64,000 nucleotides of DNA. Origin: G963662985 sp963662985 (GTDB taxonomy: Bacteria > Chloroflexota > Anaerolineae > Anaerolineales > UBA11579). The translations under genes and the position numbers were made by a program. The stretch is taken from assembly GCA_963662985.1 (NCBI GenBank), contig OY760067.1, forward strand, positions 372,001-436,000. Direction: 5' to 3'. Positions 51,840-61,474 of the stretch are shown in pieces (position 1 is the first letter of the stretch; every line of letters starts with the position of its first letter). Under the pieces are notes generated by a model that searched no databases, was not told the origin of the DNA, and saw only the letters and a list, made by a program, of their open reading frames with translations.

Positions 51840-52283
51840 ATGACATTAAAAAGTGAATTGAACAACGCTTATAAAGAAGCAATGCGTTCGAAAGACGTGG
51901 AAGTGAAAAACATCTTGCGTTTGGTGATGGCTGCCATCAAACAAGTGGAAGTCGACGAACAAAGAGAATTGGACGACGCAGATACTTTGCGCGTGGTGCA
52001 AAAAGAAGTGAAATCTTTGAAAGAAACCATCGCAGATGCTGAAAAAGTGAACAATCAAGGTTTGATTGACGAAGCCAATCTTCGTATCTCTATTTTGGAG
52101 AAATATCTCCCGAAAGCACTCTCTGAAGCAGAAGTGGATGCAATTGTTAAAGCAGTGATCGCTGATACAGGTGCTTCTTCTATGGCTGACATGGGCAATG
52201 TAATGAAAGAAGTAATGGCTCGTGTGGCAGGCCAGTCCGATGGCAAAACCGTGAGCAATTTAGTTCGCTCAAACTTGAGCTAA
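51840..52283 (+). CDS. yqeY: YqeY/GatB-like protein
   Basis: A 147-residue helical protein related to the tail domain of GatB. It has the start TLKSELNNAYKEAMRSKD and DADTLRVVQKEVKSLKETI, and the end MGNVMKEVMARVAGQSDGKTVSNLVR. The family may bind tRNA. AAGGAG lies 6 nt before the ATG at 51840. Confidence 0.92.
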   Translation: MTLKSELNNAYKEAMRSKDVEVKNILRLVMAAIKQVEVDEQRELDDADTLRVVQKEVKSLKETIADAEKVNNQGLIDEANLRISILEKYLPKALSEAEVDAIVKAVIADTGASSMADMGNVMKEVMARVAGQSDGKTVSNLVRSNLS

Positions 52284-52305
52284 GGGACTCAAAGAATCAT
52301 ATTCT

Positions 52306-54465
52306 ATGTTCGATAAATTCGTGGCGAGCCTTTCGAATCGCAGACATGTTACCTATGGCGTGTTGACTCTGCTGTTTGTACTTGTGGTGGTTCTTGTGTT
52401 GTTATTCCCCGCTGGGTTAGGCGGGAATCGTGTGGCGTTGCGTCCAGGCGATGTGGCAACAACTGATATGGTAGCCGATCATACGGTGACGTATGAATCT
52501 TATTATTTAACCAAAGCTGCACAAGATATTGCAGTCTCCAATGTAGAACCAATCTATATTGCCCCTGATACACAAGTTGCTCGACAACAAGTGGAAAAAT
52601 TGCATATGGCATTGGATTTTATCAATTTAATTCGGAATGATTCCCTGTCTACACGTACTCAAAAAGTTGAAGATTTGATAGCCATGAGTGGTGTGAATAT
52701 GACAGAAGAAAGAGCAAATGCAATTTTGAGTCTGCAAGATTCTTCATGGGAAATGGTGGAAGATGAAACCATTAGTGTTTTGGAGCAAGTGATGCGTGCT
52801 ACGATTCGTGAAGATCGCATTGATGATTTCCGCCGAAGTGTTCCAACTTATGTAAGTTTATCTTTTCCTAGTTATCAGGCTGAGATTGTGGTCAATTTGG
52901 TCAGTTCTTTGGTGACTCCCAATAGTTTTTATAGTGAAGAATTGACTGCGCAAGCGCGGGAAACAGCAAAAAAGAATGTGGCCCCTGTGATGGTGACCTA
53001 TTTGAATAATCAGACGATTGTGCAACGTGGACAGATTGTGACTGAGAGTGATATTGAAGCTTTGGAAATGTTGGGATTGTTGAATCCCACATTTAGTGAG
53101 CGAAAAGCAGTTTCTGTGTTATCCATCACTGGGCTTTCTGTTGCCTATATTTTCTTATTCTTAAGACAAAGCACAAAGAATCGAGAACATTTGGATCATT
53201 TGATCGTGATTACTTTATTGTTCTTGGTATTCTTCTATATTGGACGTTTGACGATTGATTCTGCAAACAGTCTGCAATATGTTTTCCCAGTTGCTGGGTT
53301 TGGCATGACGTTGGCAGTACTATTTTCTCCAAGAGCAGGGATTTGGCTGTCGGTACCGTTAGCAATTTTAATTGGATTTGGCGAAACTAATGGATTTGAA
53401 TTAACTGTTTATTATTTGGTGAGTAGTATTTTCGGTGCGATGACCTTGACTCGAAATTTACGCTTACGCAATTTCTTTGTATCAGGTGTGATCGCAGGAG
53501 CAGCGGCAATCTTTATTTCTGTTTCTTTTAATATCACTGATCCCCATGAAACTCTGTTGGGATTAACTAATTTAGTTGCTTATGGCTTGTTGTATGGAAT
53601 CTTTTCTACTGCGATTACCTTTATTTTGCAATATGCAATTGCATTAGTGTTGCAAATTGTGACTCCGATGCAATTGTTGGAGTTGGCGCGTCCCGATCAA
53701 CGTTTGCTGCAAATCATTTTACGTAATGCTCCAGGTACATATCAACATAGTTTGCAGGTGGCAAATTTGGCAGAAGTGGCTGCAGAACGCATTGGTGCTG
53801 ATCCATTGCTTACGCGGGTGGGTGCACTCTATCATGATGTGGGCAAGAGTAAATATCCACTTTATTTCATTGAAAATCAACAACCGAACACAACGAATCC
53901 GCATAACAATTTGACACCTATTGAAAGTGCGAAGATTATTATTCGTCACGTGACGGATGGCGTGGAATTGGCTAAGAAACACCGCATTCCTCCACAAATT
54001 ATTAATTTCATTACTGAACATCATGGCACTTCTATGACCCGCTATCAATATAGCAAAGCCCTAGAAGCCGTGGATAATAATACTTCATTGGTCAATCCGA
54101 GAGATTTTACATATCCGGGACCAAAACCACAATCAAGAGAAACTACTTTAGTGATGTTGGCTGATGCAATCGAAGCACGTACACGGGCGATGAAACCAAG
54201 CTCTGAATCTGAAATTGAAGAATTGGTGAAAGATGAAGTGATGAAGCGCATCAATAGCGGACAGTTAGATGACTCTCCTCTTAGTATGAAAGATGTCCAA
54301 GTGGCGATTGATTCTTATATTCAAATATTGGTCGGTATTTATCATCCCCGTATTCAATATCCAAAAGATATGCGTGTGGAAGCGTATGCAGAAAACGCCT
54401 TACCTGCTTCTTCTGAAACTTCTAGTGAAAAAACGTCTATAAAAAAAGTGGAGCAATTGCCATGA
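52306..54465 (+). CDS. pgpH: 7TM-HD family c-di-AMP phosphodiesterase (PgpH/YqfF)
   Basis: A 719-residue membrane protein with an N-terminal helix (20-38), an extracytoplasmic 7TMR-HDED domain (about 45-265), seven membrane helices (270-460), and a cytoplasmic HD domain. HSLQVANLAEVAAERIGADPLLTRVGALYHDVGKS carries the metal ligands, with ITEHHGT further on. PgpH degrades c-di-AMP. The order pgpH-ybeY-dgkA is conserved in many Gram-positive bacteria. Confidence 0.9.
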   Translation: MFDKFVASLSNRRHVTYGVLTLLFVLVVVLVLLFPAGLGGNRVALRPGDVATTDMVADHTVTYESYYLTKAAQDIAVSNVEPIYIAPDTQVARQQVEKLHMALDFINLIRNDSLSTRTQKVEDLIAMSGVNMTEERANAILSLQDSSWEMVEDETISVLEQVMRATIREDRIDDFRRSVPTYVSLSFPSYQAEIVVNLVSSLVTPNSFYSEELTAQARETAKKNVAPVMVTYLNNQTIVQRGQIVTESDIEALEMLGLLNPTFSERKAVSVLSITGLSVAYIFLFLRQSTKNREHLDHLIVITLLFLVFFYIGRLTIDSANSLQYVFPVAGFGMTLAVLFSPRAGIWLSVPLAILIGFGETNGFELTVYYLVSSIFGAMTLTRNLRLRNFFVSGVIAGAAAIFISVSFNITDPHETLLGLTNLVAYGLLYGIFSTAITFILQYAIALVLQIVTPMQLLELARPDQRLLQIILRNAPGTYQHSLQVANLAEVAAERIGADPLLTRVGALYHDVGKSKYPLYFIENQQPNTTNPHNNLTPIESAKIIIRHVTDGVELAKKHRIPPQIINFITEHHGTSMTRYQYSKALEAVDNNTSLVNPRDFTYPGPKPQSRETTLVMLADAIEARTRAMKPSSESEIEELVKDEVMKRINSGQLDDSPLSMKDVQVAIDSYIQILVGIYHPRIQYPKDMRVEAYAENALPASSETSSEKTSIKKVEQLP

Positions 54466-54920
54466 TCGATGTGATGATCGAAGAACCTTTTGCACAAGGG
54501 TTAGCTGACATCATTCAACATGCTATTGAAACCGCGATCGGTTTTGCAGGTGCAAATCGAGAATGGATTGAACATTGGGATTGCTCCGTTTTGGTGACCG
54601 ATGATGAGACAATCCAAGGGTATAACAATGCCTATCGAGGGATTGATAAATCTACGGATGTGCTTTCATTTGAATCACATGAAATTGACCCCGAAACCAA
54701 CCAATTGATTTTAGGTGATATTTTGATCTCCTACCCTACGATTGCAAAACAGGCTGAAAAAGGCGGGCATGCGGTGGAGAAGGAATTGGAATTGATGTGT
54801 GTGCATGGTGCATTACATTTGATGGGCTACGATCATCTAGAAGAAGATGAAAAAGCAGAGATGTGGGCGCTACAATCACAAATCTTGGCACTCTTAAAAA
54901 ACGATCTCAGACCTGAATAG
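54462..54920 (+). CDS. ybeY: endoribonuclease YbeY
   Basis: A 152-residue metal-dependent RNase for rRNA maturation and ribosome quality control. The zinc motif is HGALHLMGYDH, and STDVLSFE is also conserved. It overlaps pgpH by 4 nt, so translation is coupled. Confidence 0.95.
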   Translation: MIDVMIEEPFAQGLADIIQHAIETAIGFAGANREWIEHWDCSVLVTDDETIQGYNNAYRGIDKSTDVLSFESHEIDPETNQLILGDILISYPTIAKQAEKGGHAVEKELELMCVHGALHLMGYDHLEEDEKAEMWALQSQILALLKNDLRPE

Positions 54921-54924
54921 TTTT

Positions 54925-55311
54925 ATGGATAAACAAAATAAATTTGAACACTTTTTCAAAACTCGAATTAATTCTTTTCGTTTTGCCTTCCAAGGTTGGA
55001 AACATTTAATTCATACGCAACGAAATGCATGGGTGCATGGGTTGGCGACTGTGTGCGCAATCACATTGGGGATTGTGCTGCCGTTAGATCGCGCTGAATG
55101 GGGATTGATGGTGGTTGCGATCACTTTGGTTTGGATGGCAGAAGCAATTAATACTGCGATTGAAGCAGTGGTTGATTTGGTTGCACCAAACTATGAAGAA
55201 TTGGCAAAAGTGGCGAAAGATTGCGGGGCTGGAGGGGTGTTGATTGCTGCGATTGGAGCTGCGGCGATTGGGTTTTTGATTTTTTTGCCCCATTTAATCG
55301 ATTTATTTTGA
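54925..55311 (+). CDS. dgkA: diacylglycerol/undecaprenol kinase (DgkA family)
   Basis: A 128-residue protein with three membrane helices. SFRFAFQGWKHLIHTQRN and AEAINTAIEAVVDLV with KDCGAGGVLIAA are the family motifs. In Gram-positive-like bacteria it phosphorylates undecaprenol. It follows ybeY after 4 nt. Confidence 0.93.
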   Translation: MDKQNKFEHFFKTRINSFRFAFQGWKHLIHTQRNAWVHGLATVCAITLGIVLPLDRAEWGLMVVAITLVWMAEAINTAIEAVVDLVAPNYEELAKVAKDCGAGGVLIAAIGAAAIGFLIFLPHLIDLF

Positions 55312-55338
55312 TAGACACAAAACACGAATTGAGACATA

Positions 55339-55956
55339 ATGACGGATCCAAAATTTGAACTTTTTGCTACGCTTCAAACTGAAATGAGAGCTTGCCGGTT
55401 ATGTATGAACGCAGGTTTTGAAGCGTTTCCTGATGCGGTGACGCAAGGGAAGGCAGATGCGAAAATTATGACTGTGGGACAAGCGCCAGGCGTAACGGAG
55501 ATTGAGGCAAAAAGACCGTTTAATGCTGGCTCAGGGAAACGATTGTTTGAATGGCTGGGGGCGGCAGGAATCGAAGAAGATTGGTTCCGAAGTACCCAAT
55601 ATATGACCTCAGTGACAAAGTGTTTTCCGGGAAAAGCAAAAAATGGTGGTGGTGATCGCGTACCTAGCAAAACAGAACAAGAGTTTTGCCGCCCATTTTT
55701 TGAGCGTGAATTAGAAATTGTAAATCCTTCTCTCATTATTCCGATTGGTAAACTAGCGATTGCTCAATTTTTCCCAAAAAATCTTAAATTAACAGAGGTA
55801 ATCGGCACAGAAGGACGCTTTAATGACGCATGGGTAGTACCGCTACCCCATTCTTCTGGCGCAAGTCGTTGGCATCAGATTGAAAACAATCGAATTTTAA
55901 TCGAAAAAGCGATCAATCTTATCCAAGGACATTATCAGAACCTATTTGTTAAATAA
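55339..55956 (+). CDS. uracil-DNA glycosylase family protein (Fe-S type)
   Basis: A 205-residue protein with Cys pair CRLC near residue 22 and further Cys at KCFPG and EFC, likely [4Fe-4S] ligands. GQAPGVTEIEAKRPF is motif 1 and LPHSSGASRW is motif 2. It resembles families 4 and 5, which remove uracil from DNA. It follows dgkA after 27 nt and probably ends that operon. Confidence 0.87.
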   Translation: MTDPKFELFATLQTEMRACRLCMNAGFEAFPDAVTQGKADAKIMTVGQAPGVTEIEAKRPFNAGSGKRLFEWLGAAGIEEDWFRSTQYMTSVTKCFPGKAKNGGGDRVPSKTEQEFCRPFFERELEIVNPSLIIPIGKLAIAQFFPKNLKLTEVIGTEGRFNDAWVVPLPHSSGASRWHQIENNRILIEKAINLIQGHYQNLFVK

Positions 55957-55986
55957 TTAGAAATCTTTAACTATGTAAATTTCTCT

Positions 55987-56023
55987 AATGTTAAAGAATT
56001 AAATTCTTTAACATTTCTTTTTT
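55987..56023 (+). terminator. intrinsic terminator of the pgpH operon
   Basis: AATGTTAAAGAATT and AATTCTTTAACATT form a near-perfect stem followed by a T-rich tail. Confidence 0.8.
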
Positions 56024-56123
56024 TTCCTATTCTTAACGTAACGCATTTTGTTTTTTAGTGTTTCTATATTATAATAATAAAAGCATTTTAATATAAATTT
56101 CATAAAACACTTGAGGTAATAAT

Positions 56124-57440
56124 ATGTCCGAATTAGTACACAAAGTCTCACGTCGTGAACGATGGGCGTGGTATTTCTATGATTTTGGAAATTCCGCCTA
56201 TGCAGCAGTGGTTTTGTTAGCTGTTTATGCAGCTTACTTTAAAGGAACCGTAGTTGGTGGTGCTGAAGGTTCTCGTTTGTGGGGTTATTCTCTCACAATT
56301 GCCATGTTGGTTGTAGCAGTTGTAGCTCCCATTTTGGGCACAATCGCAGATTTCTCTGGACGCAAGAAAGGCTTTTTGTTGTTCTTCACCCTGTTGTCCA
56401 CCGTTTTCTGTGGTATGTTGTTTTTTGTTCAAGCAGGCGATGTTTTCATCGGGATGTTGTTCTTCATCTTAGCTGAAATTGGCTATCGTGGCGCACAAGT
56501 TTTTTACAATGCTTTGTTACCTGATGTTGCAAATCCAGAAGAAACCAGCCATGTATCCGGTACCGGATGGGCAATTGGTTCTTTGGGTGGCGTTTTATGT
56601 TTATTCATCGTGTTAGCTTTGATTATGTTTGTGGGTGGCGCATTTGTGGTTCGTATTTCATTCGTAATCACTTCTTTATACTTCTTAATTTCTTCAATTC
56701 CGCTCTTTATGTGGTTGAAAGAAAAAGAAGGTGCCAAAGAGATGCCCGAAGGAAAAAATTATTTGACTTTGGCGTTGAGCCGCTTAAAACACACCTTCTC
56801 CAGCATTCGTGACTACAAAACCTTCTTGCGCTTTATCGTTTCCTTCTTCCTTTATAACGAAGGTGTGATGATGGCCTTGAACTTTGCTGCTATTTTTGGC
56901 GCGGTGATGTATGGGATGGACGAGCAAGGTTTGATCATTTTGATGATTATATTACAATTCACCAGTGCAGCTGGGGCATGGTTCTTCGGTAAGATGGCTA
57001 CTGGGCGTGGTACAAAGATCGCTTTGATCGCTTCTTTAATAGTTTTCATTGCAGACGTTTTTGCAATCGCCTTCAATCCTAGCTATATTTGGTTCTACGT
57101 ACTTGGTGGGATCGCTGGGTTTGCTTTGACCGGTGTGCAAGCTATGAGCCGCACCATGGTGAGCTTATTGGCTCCTCACGGGCGAAGTGCAGAATTCTAC
57201 GGCTTCTTTGCAATTGCAGGTCGTTCTAGCTCTGTGATTGGGCCAGCAGTGATGGGGATTATCGCAGCAGAAGGTGCAAAATTCTTTGAAAATCAAGGCC
57301 ACACCGCATTAGGTGCAGAACGCATTGGGATGCAATTGGCTATTTTGAGCATTAACATATTCTTGATCGCTGGTACGATTGCATTTGCTTTGCTAAAGAA
57401 TTCTGACATTTTAGCATCCATGGCAAATAAAGATAATTAA
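56124..57440 (+). CDS. MFS transporter of the UMF1/Atg22-like family
   Basis: A 438-residue, 12-helix protein. The start RRERWAWYFYDFGNSAYAAVVL is the UMF1 signature, and FNALLPDVANPEETSHVSGTGWAIGSLGG-type sequence follows (here YNALLPD). The substrate is unknown; amino acid efflux is known for the eukaryotic relatives. GAGG precedes the ATG. plsC follows after 24 nt. Confidence 0.9.
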   Translation: MSELVHKVSRRERWAWYFYDFGNSAYAAVVLLAVYAAYFKGTVVGGAEGSRLWGYSLTIAMLVVAVVAPILGTIADFSGRKKGFLLFFTLLSTVFCGMLFFVQAGDVFIGMLFFILAEIGYRGAQVFYNALLPDVANPEETSHVSGTGWAIGSLGGVLCLFIVLALIMFVGGAFVVRISFVITSLYFLISSIPLFMWLKEKEGAKEMPEGKNYLTLALSRLKHTFSSIRDYKTFLRFIVSFFLYNEGVMMALNFAAIFGAVMYGMDEQGLIILMIILQFTSAAGAWFFGKMATGRGTKIALIASLIVFIADVFAIAFNPSYIWFYVLGGIAGFALTGVQAMSRTMVSLLAPHGRSAEFYGFFAIAGRSSSVIGPAVMGIIAAEGAKFFENQGHTALGAERIGMQLAILSINIFLIAGTIAFALLKNSDILASMANKDN

Positions 57441-57464
57441 TTCAAATCAAGAAAGGATTGCTTG

Positions 57465-58229
57465 ATGAGCAAGGAAACTGAAATTAAGATTCCTCGAAAA
57501 AAATTCATTCGTTGGTTTGGACATTACTTACTAAAATTAGTCCTGTGGATCGTTGCTGATGTTGAGATTCGTGGGTTAGAAAACATGCCAGAAAAAGGAC
57601 CTTTCATTCTTGTAGGAAATCATTTTAGTTTTTTGGACCCGGCGGTTTTTGTAGCGTTATTCAAACGTTATGATATGGAATTCATCGGTGGTTTTGCGAT
57701 GCCAGGTGCTCCAGCAACTTTCTTTACCAAATTACCCGGACTTTACGGATATTTGCCCGTTCATCGTGGAACAGGTTCTACGAAGGCATTAAAAATGGCA
57801 ATGAATGTTTTAAATCAAGATGGTGTGTTGATGATCTTCCCTGAAGGTGGCTCTTGGGCACAAAGTTTGCGCCCTGCTCGACCAGGGGCTGCATTTTTGG
57901 CAGCCATGACTGGCGCACCCATTTTGCCAGTGGGGTTGACCGATATGTATAAGATCTTCCCGCTCAAACTTGGGAAACGTCAAAAAGTGCGCGTGAATAT
58001 TGGCAAACCATTTGGTCCATTTGAAACAACAGGACGCGGCAAAGAACGCCGCCGCCAACTAGATGAGATCGGTGAAAACACAATGTTACAAATTGCTGAA
58101 CTTTTACCTGATCGAGAACGCGGGCTTTATGCAGAAGATCCATCAGTGCGAGAAGCTGCAAAAGGCACCGAAATCTATCCCTATGCTGATAAAGTTGAAG
58201 GCGAAGTGGTGGCAGACACACAGTTCTAA
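57465..58229 (+). CDS. plsC: 1-acyl-sn-glycerol-3-phosphate acyltransferase family protein
   Basis: A 254-residue acyltransferase. It has the NHFSFLDP (HX4D) catalytic motif, YLPVHRGTGSTKAL and FPEGGSWAQ, in PlsC order. It probably makes phosphatidic acid from lysophosphatidic acid at the membrane. The ATG at 57465 has AAAGGA 8 nt upstream. It shares a transcript with the UMF1 transporter. Confidence 0.88.
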   Translation: MSKETEIKIPRKKFIRWFGHYLLKLVLWIVADVEIRGLENMPEKGPFILVGNHFSFLDPAVFVALFKRYDMEFIGGFAMPGAPATFFTKLPGLYGYLPVHRGTGSTKALKMAMNVLNQDGVLMIFPEGGSWAQSLRPARPGAAFLAAMTGAPILPVGLTDMYKIFPLKLGKRQKVRVNIGKPFGPFETTGRGKERRRQLDEIGENTMLQIAELLPDRERGLYAEDPSVREAAKGTEIYPYADKVEGEVVADTQF

Positions 58230-58250
58230 GTTTCAAAAAAATTTACTATA

Positions 58251-58282
58251 AAAAAAGCTGATCGGTTGACCAGCTTTTTTTT
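58251..58282. terminator. bidirectional intrinsic terminator
   Basis: AAAAAAGCTG pairs with CAGCTTTTTT, and the inner part has one mismatch. It lies between convergent genes. Confidence 0.85.
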
Positions 58283-58304
58283 GTTTACTCAATATTGAAG
58301 GAAT

Positions 58305-59513
58305 TTATGAGTTTGAATTTTGCATTTTTAGCTTAGGCATGGCAAAAATCGCTGGAATTGCTAATAATGAGATAGCAGTTGCAATGTAATAAGTAGTATG
58401 CAAGCCAAAGTGATCGCCTAAAGCCCCTACCCCAAGGTTTTGGATGGGAGAAATGGCAAAATTTATTGCCATGTAAATGCCATTGGCAAGGGCTCGATTG
58501 TTTGGAAAATGGCTTTGCACCATCGCCATTAGAATTGGTGTTTTGGAAATTCCAAAAAAGCCTAATAAGATCATCAATGGAATTCTGAAAGCAGGATTGG
58601 TATTAAATAAAAATCCGACCATGATTATAGCGGTTAAGATAACTAAGAAGATGAGTAATTTCTGATGATCTAGTTTGTCGCTAATCGAGCCAAAGAATAA
58701 TGCACCAATCACTCCAGCAGCTTGCAAAATTGCATAAAAAATACCTGCATTGGTGAGAGAGATGCCTTCGGTAGTTAGGTATGTAGGCATAAATGTGGAA
58801 ATACACACGTTGACAAATTTTACAAATAGAAAATAGAATGCAATCGGAATAAAAAATCGAATTAATTCGCTTTTTGCTGAGGTCAAAGAGTTGCGTTTTT
58901 CATGGACAAAGTCAATATCGCGTAAACGCAATGCTAATAAAATGCTGGCTGCCCAACCAAAAAACATCATACGCCAGATGCCTTGCAAAGTGAACTGTGA
59001 GACTGCCCAGACAGCAATGATGGGACCTAACATGCGCCCCATTTCTCCCGCTGCCATTTGGAAGCTCATTCCACGCCCGACACGATCACCAGAAGCACGA
59101 GCTACCATGGGAGGGGCAACTGCATGATAGGTCGCAGTGGCAAATCCACCAATCACGGCAAGCATACAAAGCCAAATAAATTGTTGGGGAACGCCAATCA
59201 AAGACATGCTCGTGGCAAGCAATGCGGGGGCAAAAGCAAGCAAATATTTGTTACGTTTGTTGCGATCAGCAAAATCTCCAATAAATGGATTGAGGATGCT
59301 GGGGAGAGAGTAGACTGAAGAAAGCAGACCCGCTTGAGTGAGGGAGAGGGAAAGATTTTCAATAATTCGGGGAAGCAAAGGAGAAAGAAATGCGCCAAAT
59401 GAATCATTCACAAAATGAGAAATATTTACGGTAAGTACTTTCCCAGTTTGAAATTTGGTATCTTCTGCGGTTGGGTCTAGGTTTGGATTTTGTTCGTGTT
59501 TTGTATCTGTCAT
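58305..59513 (-). CDS. MFS transporter (fosmidomycin-resistance-like)
   Basis: A 402-residue, 12-helix protein with a 25-residue polar N-terminus. VNISHFVNDSFGAFLSPLLPRI and AGLLSSVYSLPSILNPFIGDFADRN are close to the Fsr-type group of the family. Substrate unknown. AAGG precedes the ATG. Confidence 0.85.
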   Translation of the reverse strand: MTDTKHEQNPNLDPTAEDTKFQTGKVLTVNISHFVNDSFGAFLSPLLPRIIENLSLSLTQAGLLSSVYSLPSILNPFIGDFADRNKRNKYLLAFAPALLATSMSLIGVPQQFIWLCMLAVIGGFATATYHAVAPPMVARASGDRVGRGMSFQMAAGEMGRMLGPIIAVWAVSQFTLQGIWRMMFFGWAASILLALRLRDIDFVHEKRNSLTSAKSELIRFFIPIAFYFLFVKFVNVCISTFMPTYLTTEGISLTNAGIFYAILQAAGVIGALFFGSISDKLDHQKLLIFLVILTAIIMVGFLFNTNPAFRIPLMILLGFFGISKTPILMAMVQSHFPNNRALANGIYMAINFAISPIQNLGVGALGDHFGLHTTYYIATAISLLAIPAIFAMPKLKMQNSNS

Positions 59514-59561
59514 GAGAACCTTCTATGTCGCTGTCAATATTCATATAAATAAGTTTATAAA

Positions 59562-59592
59562 AAAGGGCATGTTAACATGCCCTTTCTATTAA
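59562..59592 (-). terminator. intrinsic terminator of the inositol/GDPD unit
   Basis: AAAGGGCATGTTAACATGCCCTTT is a perfect 24-bp palindrome with T residues on the minus strand. Confidence 0.9.
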
Positions 59593-59604
59593 ACCCGTTT
59601 CTTC

Positions 59605-60687
59605 TTATTTTGAATAGGTTTCGATAAATTCTTCTGTTTTATTGCGGCAAACATCATCTGTAAATTGTACGGGAGGGGTTTTCATAAAGTAAGATGAAGG
59701 GGCAACCAATTCACCGGATAAGCCATGATCTAAGGCTAATTTGGCACAACGAACAGCGTCAATGACTACACCTGCTGAGTTAGGTGAATCCCACACTTCA
59801 AGTTTTAATTCCAAATTCAAGGGGCTGTCACCAAATGCACGCCCTTCCATACGAATATGACACCATTTACGATCTGTAAGCCACGGCACGTGATCTGAAG
59901 GACCTACGTGGACATTATTTGCGCCAATATCATAAGGTAATTGACTGGTGACTGCACCGGTTTTGGAGATCTTTTTGGATTCTAAACGATCTCGTTCTAA
60001 CATATTGTAAAAGTCCATGTTGCCGCCGAAGTTCAATTGATAAGTGTGGTCTAGGTGAATGCCACGGTCAACAAACAAATTGGTCAGCACACGATGAGTG
60101 ATAGTGGCACCTACTTGACTTTTGATATCATCGCCAATGATGGGCAGCCCTTTGTCTTTAAATTTCTTTGCCCAGTTTGGATCGCTAGCGATGAATACGG
60201 GGACACAATTGACGAAGGCACAGCCGGCTTCGAGGATTTGCTCCACATACCATTTTGTGGCTAGTTCTGAGCCGACAGGAAGAAAACTAACTACTACGTC
60301 AGTTTGGGTATCTTTGAGGATTTGGGCAACATCTGCCACTGGTGCGTCTGATTCTTCACAGACAAGTTTGTAATATTTGCCCATGCCGTCATAGGTGCCA
60401 CCACGATAAACGGGGACATTTTTATTAGGTACATCTGCAAATTTGCGGGTGTTGTTGGGCTCCGCCCAGATGGCTTCGCTGAGATCTTTGCCCACTTTGG
60501 TGTCCACTACCTCAAAGGCAGCTGTAAATTCAATATCACTTACATGATAGCCCCCCACGGTAGCATGCATCAAACCGGGGATCTCTGCATCTTCTGCAGC
60601 GTCTTTATAATATTCCACCCCTTGAACAAGTGCGGAAGCACAGTTTCCGACACCAATAATTGCAACTTTTACTTTGTCTTTGGACAT
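59605..60687 (-). CDS. ino1: inositol-3-phosphate synthase
   Basis: A 360-residue enzyme that turns glucose 6-phosphate into inositol 3-phosphate with NAD. It has VAIIGVGNCASALVQGVEYY, FLPVGSE, GDDIKSQVGATITHRVL and LQLNFGGNMDF-type sequence (here YQLNFGGN). It is the short type seen in actinobacteria and archaea. Its product could feed inositol phospholipids. It follows the GDPD gene after 18 nt with AGGAG upstream. Confidence 0.94.
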   Translation of the reverse strand: MSKDKVKVAIIGVGNCASALVQGVEYYKDAAEDAEIPGLMHATVGGYHVSDIEFTAAFEVVDTKVGKDLSEAIWAEPNNTRKFADVPNKNVPVYRGGTYDGMGKYYKLVCEESDAPVADVAQILKDTQTDVVVSFLPVGSELATKWYVEQILEAGCAFVNCVPVFIASDPNWAKKFKDKGLPIIGDDIKSQVGATITHRVLTNLFVDRGIHLDHTYQLNFGGNMDFYNMLERDRLESKKISKTGAVTSQLPYDIGANNVHVGPSDHVPWLTDRKWCHIRMEGRAFGDSPLNLELKLEVWDSPNSAGVVIDAVRCAKLALDHGLSGELVAPSSYFMKTPPVQFTDDVCRNKTEEFIETYSK

Positions 60688-60705
60688 ATTGAACTCTCCT
60701 ATGTT

Positions 60706-61473
60706 CTATTTTTGAGACCAAGGTTTCATTGTTTTGATCTTTGCGATCACTTCTCCGGGGTTATCCGCCAAGACACAATCTGCTTTCATTAAGCGATAGA
60801 ACCATAGACGTTTGACTGGATCAGGATCTAAGGGACAGAAAAATGGGACAATCTTTTTTGCGCGGTAGATATACCATGGTTTGAGAAACAATACAGGGTA
60901 TGCTGTGCCCATAAAATCTGCATTGGTTTTGGGTTCTTCTTTTGACATGGTGATGAATCCAGTGAGGATACGTGAGTCAACTGCTTTGACAGCCAATAAA
61001 CGTGCTTCAGAGAAGCCAATCACCATTGTGCGATCGACAATATGATATTTTTCGAGAAGGGCAACTAATCTTTTATTGACTTCTTCTTCTAGGAATCGAT
61101 CTGTTTTTAATTCTAAAGCGATTAAAGATTCTTGTGGAATAATCGCTAAAAATTCTTCTAAGGTTGGAATGGTTTGATCTTGATGCTCTGCTCGACCATA
61201 ACTGGCAGAAAGTGATTTGAGCTCTGCTAAGGTCATGTCTGCAATTGCACCAGTGCCATTGGTGGTGCGGTCTACAGTGGCATCATGGATACAGACAAAT
61301 TGATCGTCTTTGGTGAGATGCAGGTCTGTTTCGATGATATCTGCGCCTTCTTTAATCGCTTGTTTAAAAGCGATCAGGGTGTTTTCTGGATAAAGTACAT
61401 TATTCCCACGATGTGCCATTACATAAGGTTTTGGTTTGAGAGGAATGTTAAATTCACGATGTTTCTTTTGCAT
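60706..61473 (-). CDS. glycerophosphodiester phosphodiesterase
   Basis: A 255-residue cytoplasmic GDPD. It has MAHRGNNVLYPENTLIAF with the catalytic His, IETDLHLTKD with the metal-binding acids, and the second His in VCIHDATVDRTTNGTG. It releases glycerol 3-phosphate from deacylated phospholipids. It is transcribed with ino1 and lies 1 nt after the GNAT gene. Confidence 0.92.
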   Translation of the reverse strand: MQKKHREFNIPLKPKPYVMAHRGNNVLYPENTLIAFKQAIKEGADIIETDLHLTKDDQFVCIHDATVDRTTNGTGAIADMTLAELKSLSASYGRAEHQDQTIPTLEEFLAIIPQESLIALELKTDRFLEEEVNKRLVALLEKYHIVDRTMVIGFSEARLLAVKAVDSRILTGFITMSKEEPKTNADFMGTAYPVLFLKPWYIYRAKKIVPFFCPLDPDPVKRLWFYRLMKADCVLADNPGEVIAKIKTMKPWSQK

Positions 61474-61474
61474 A

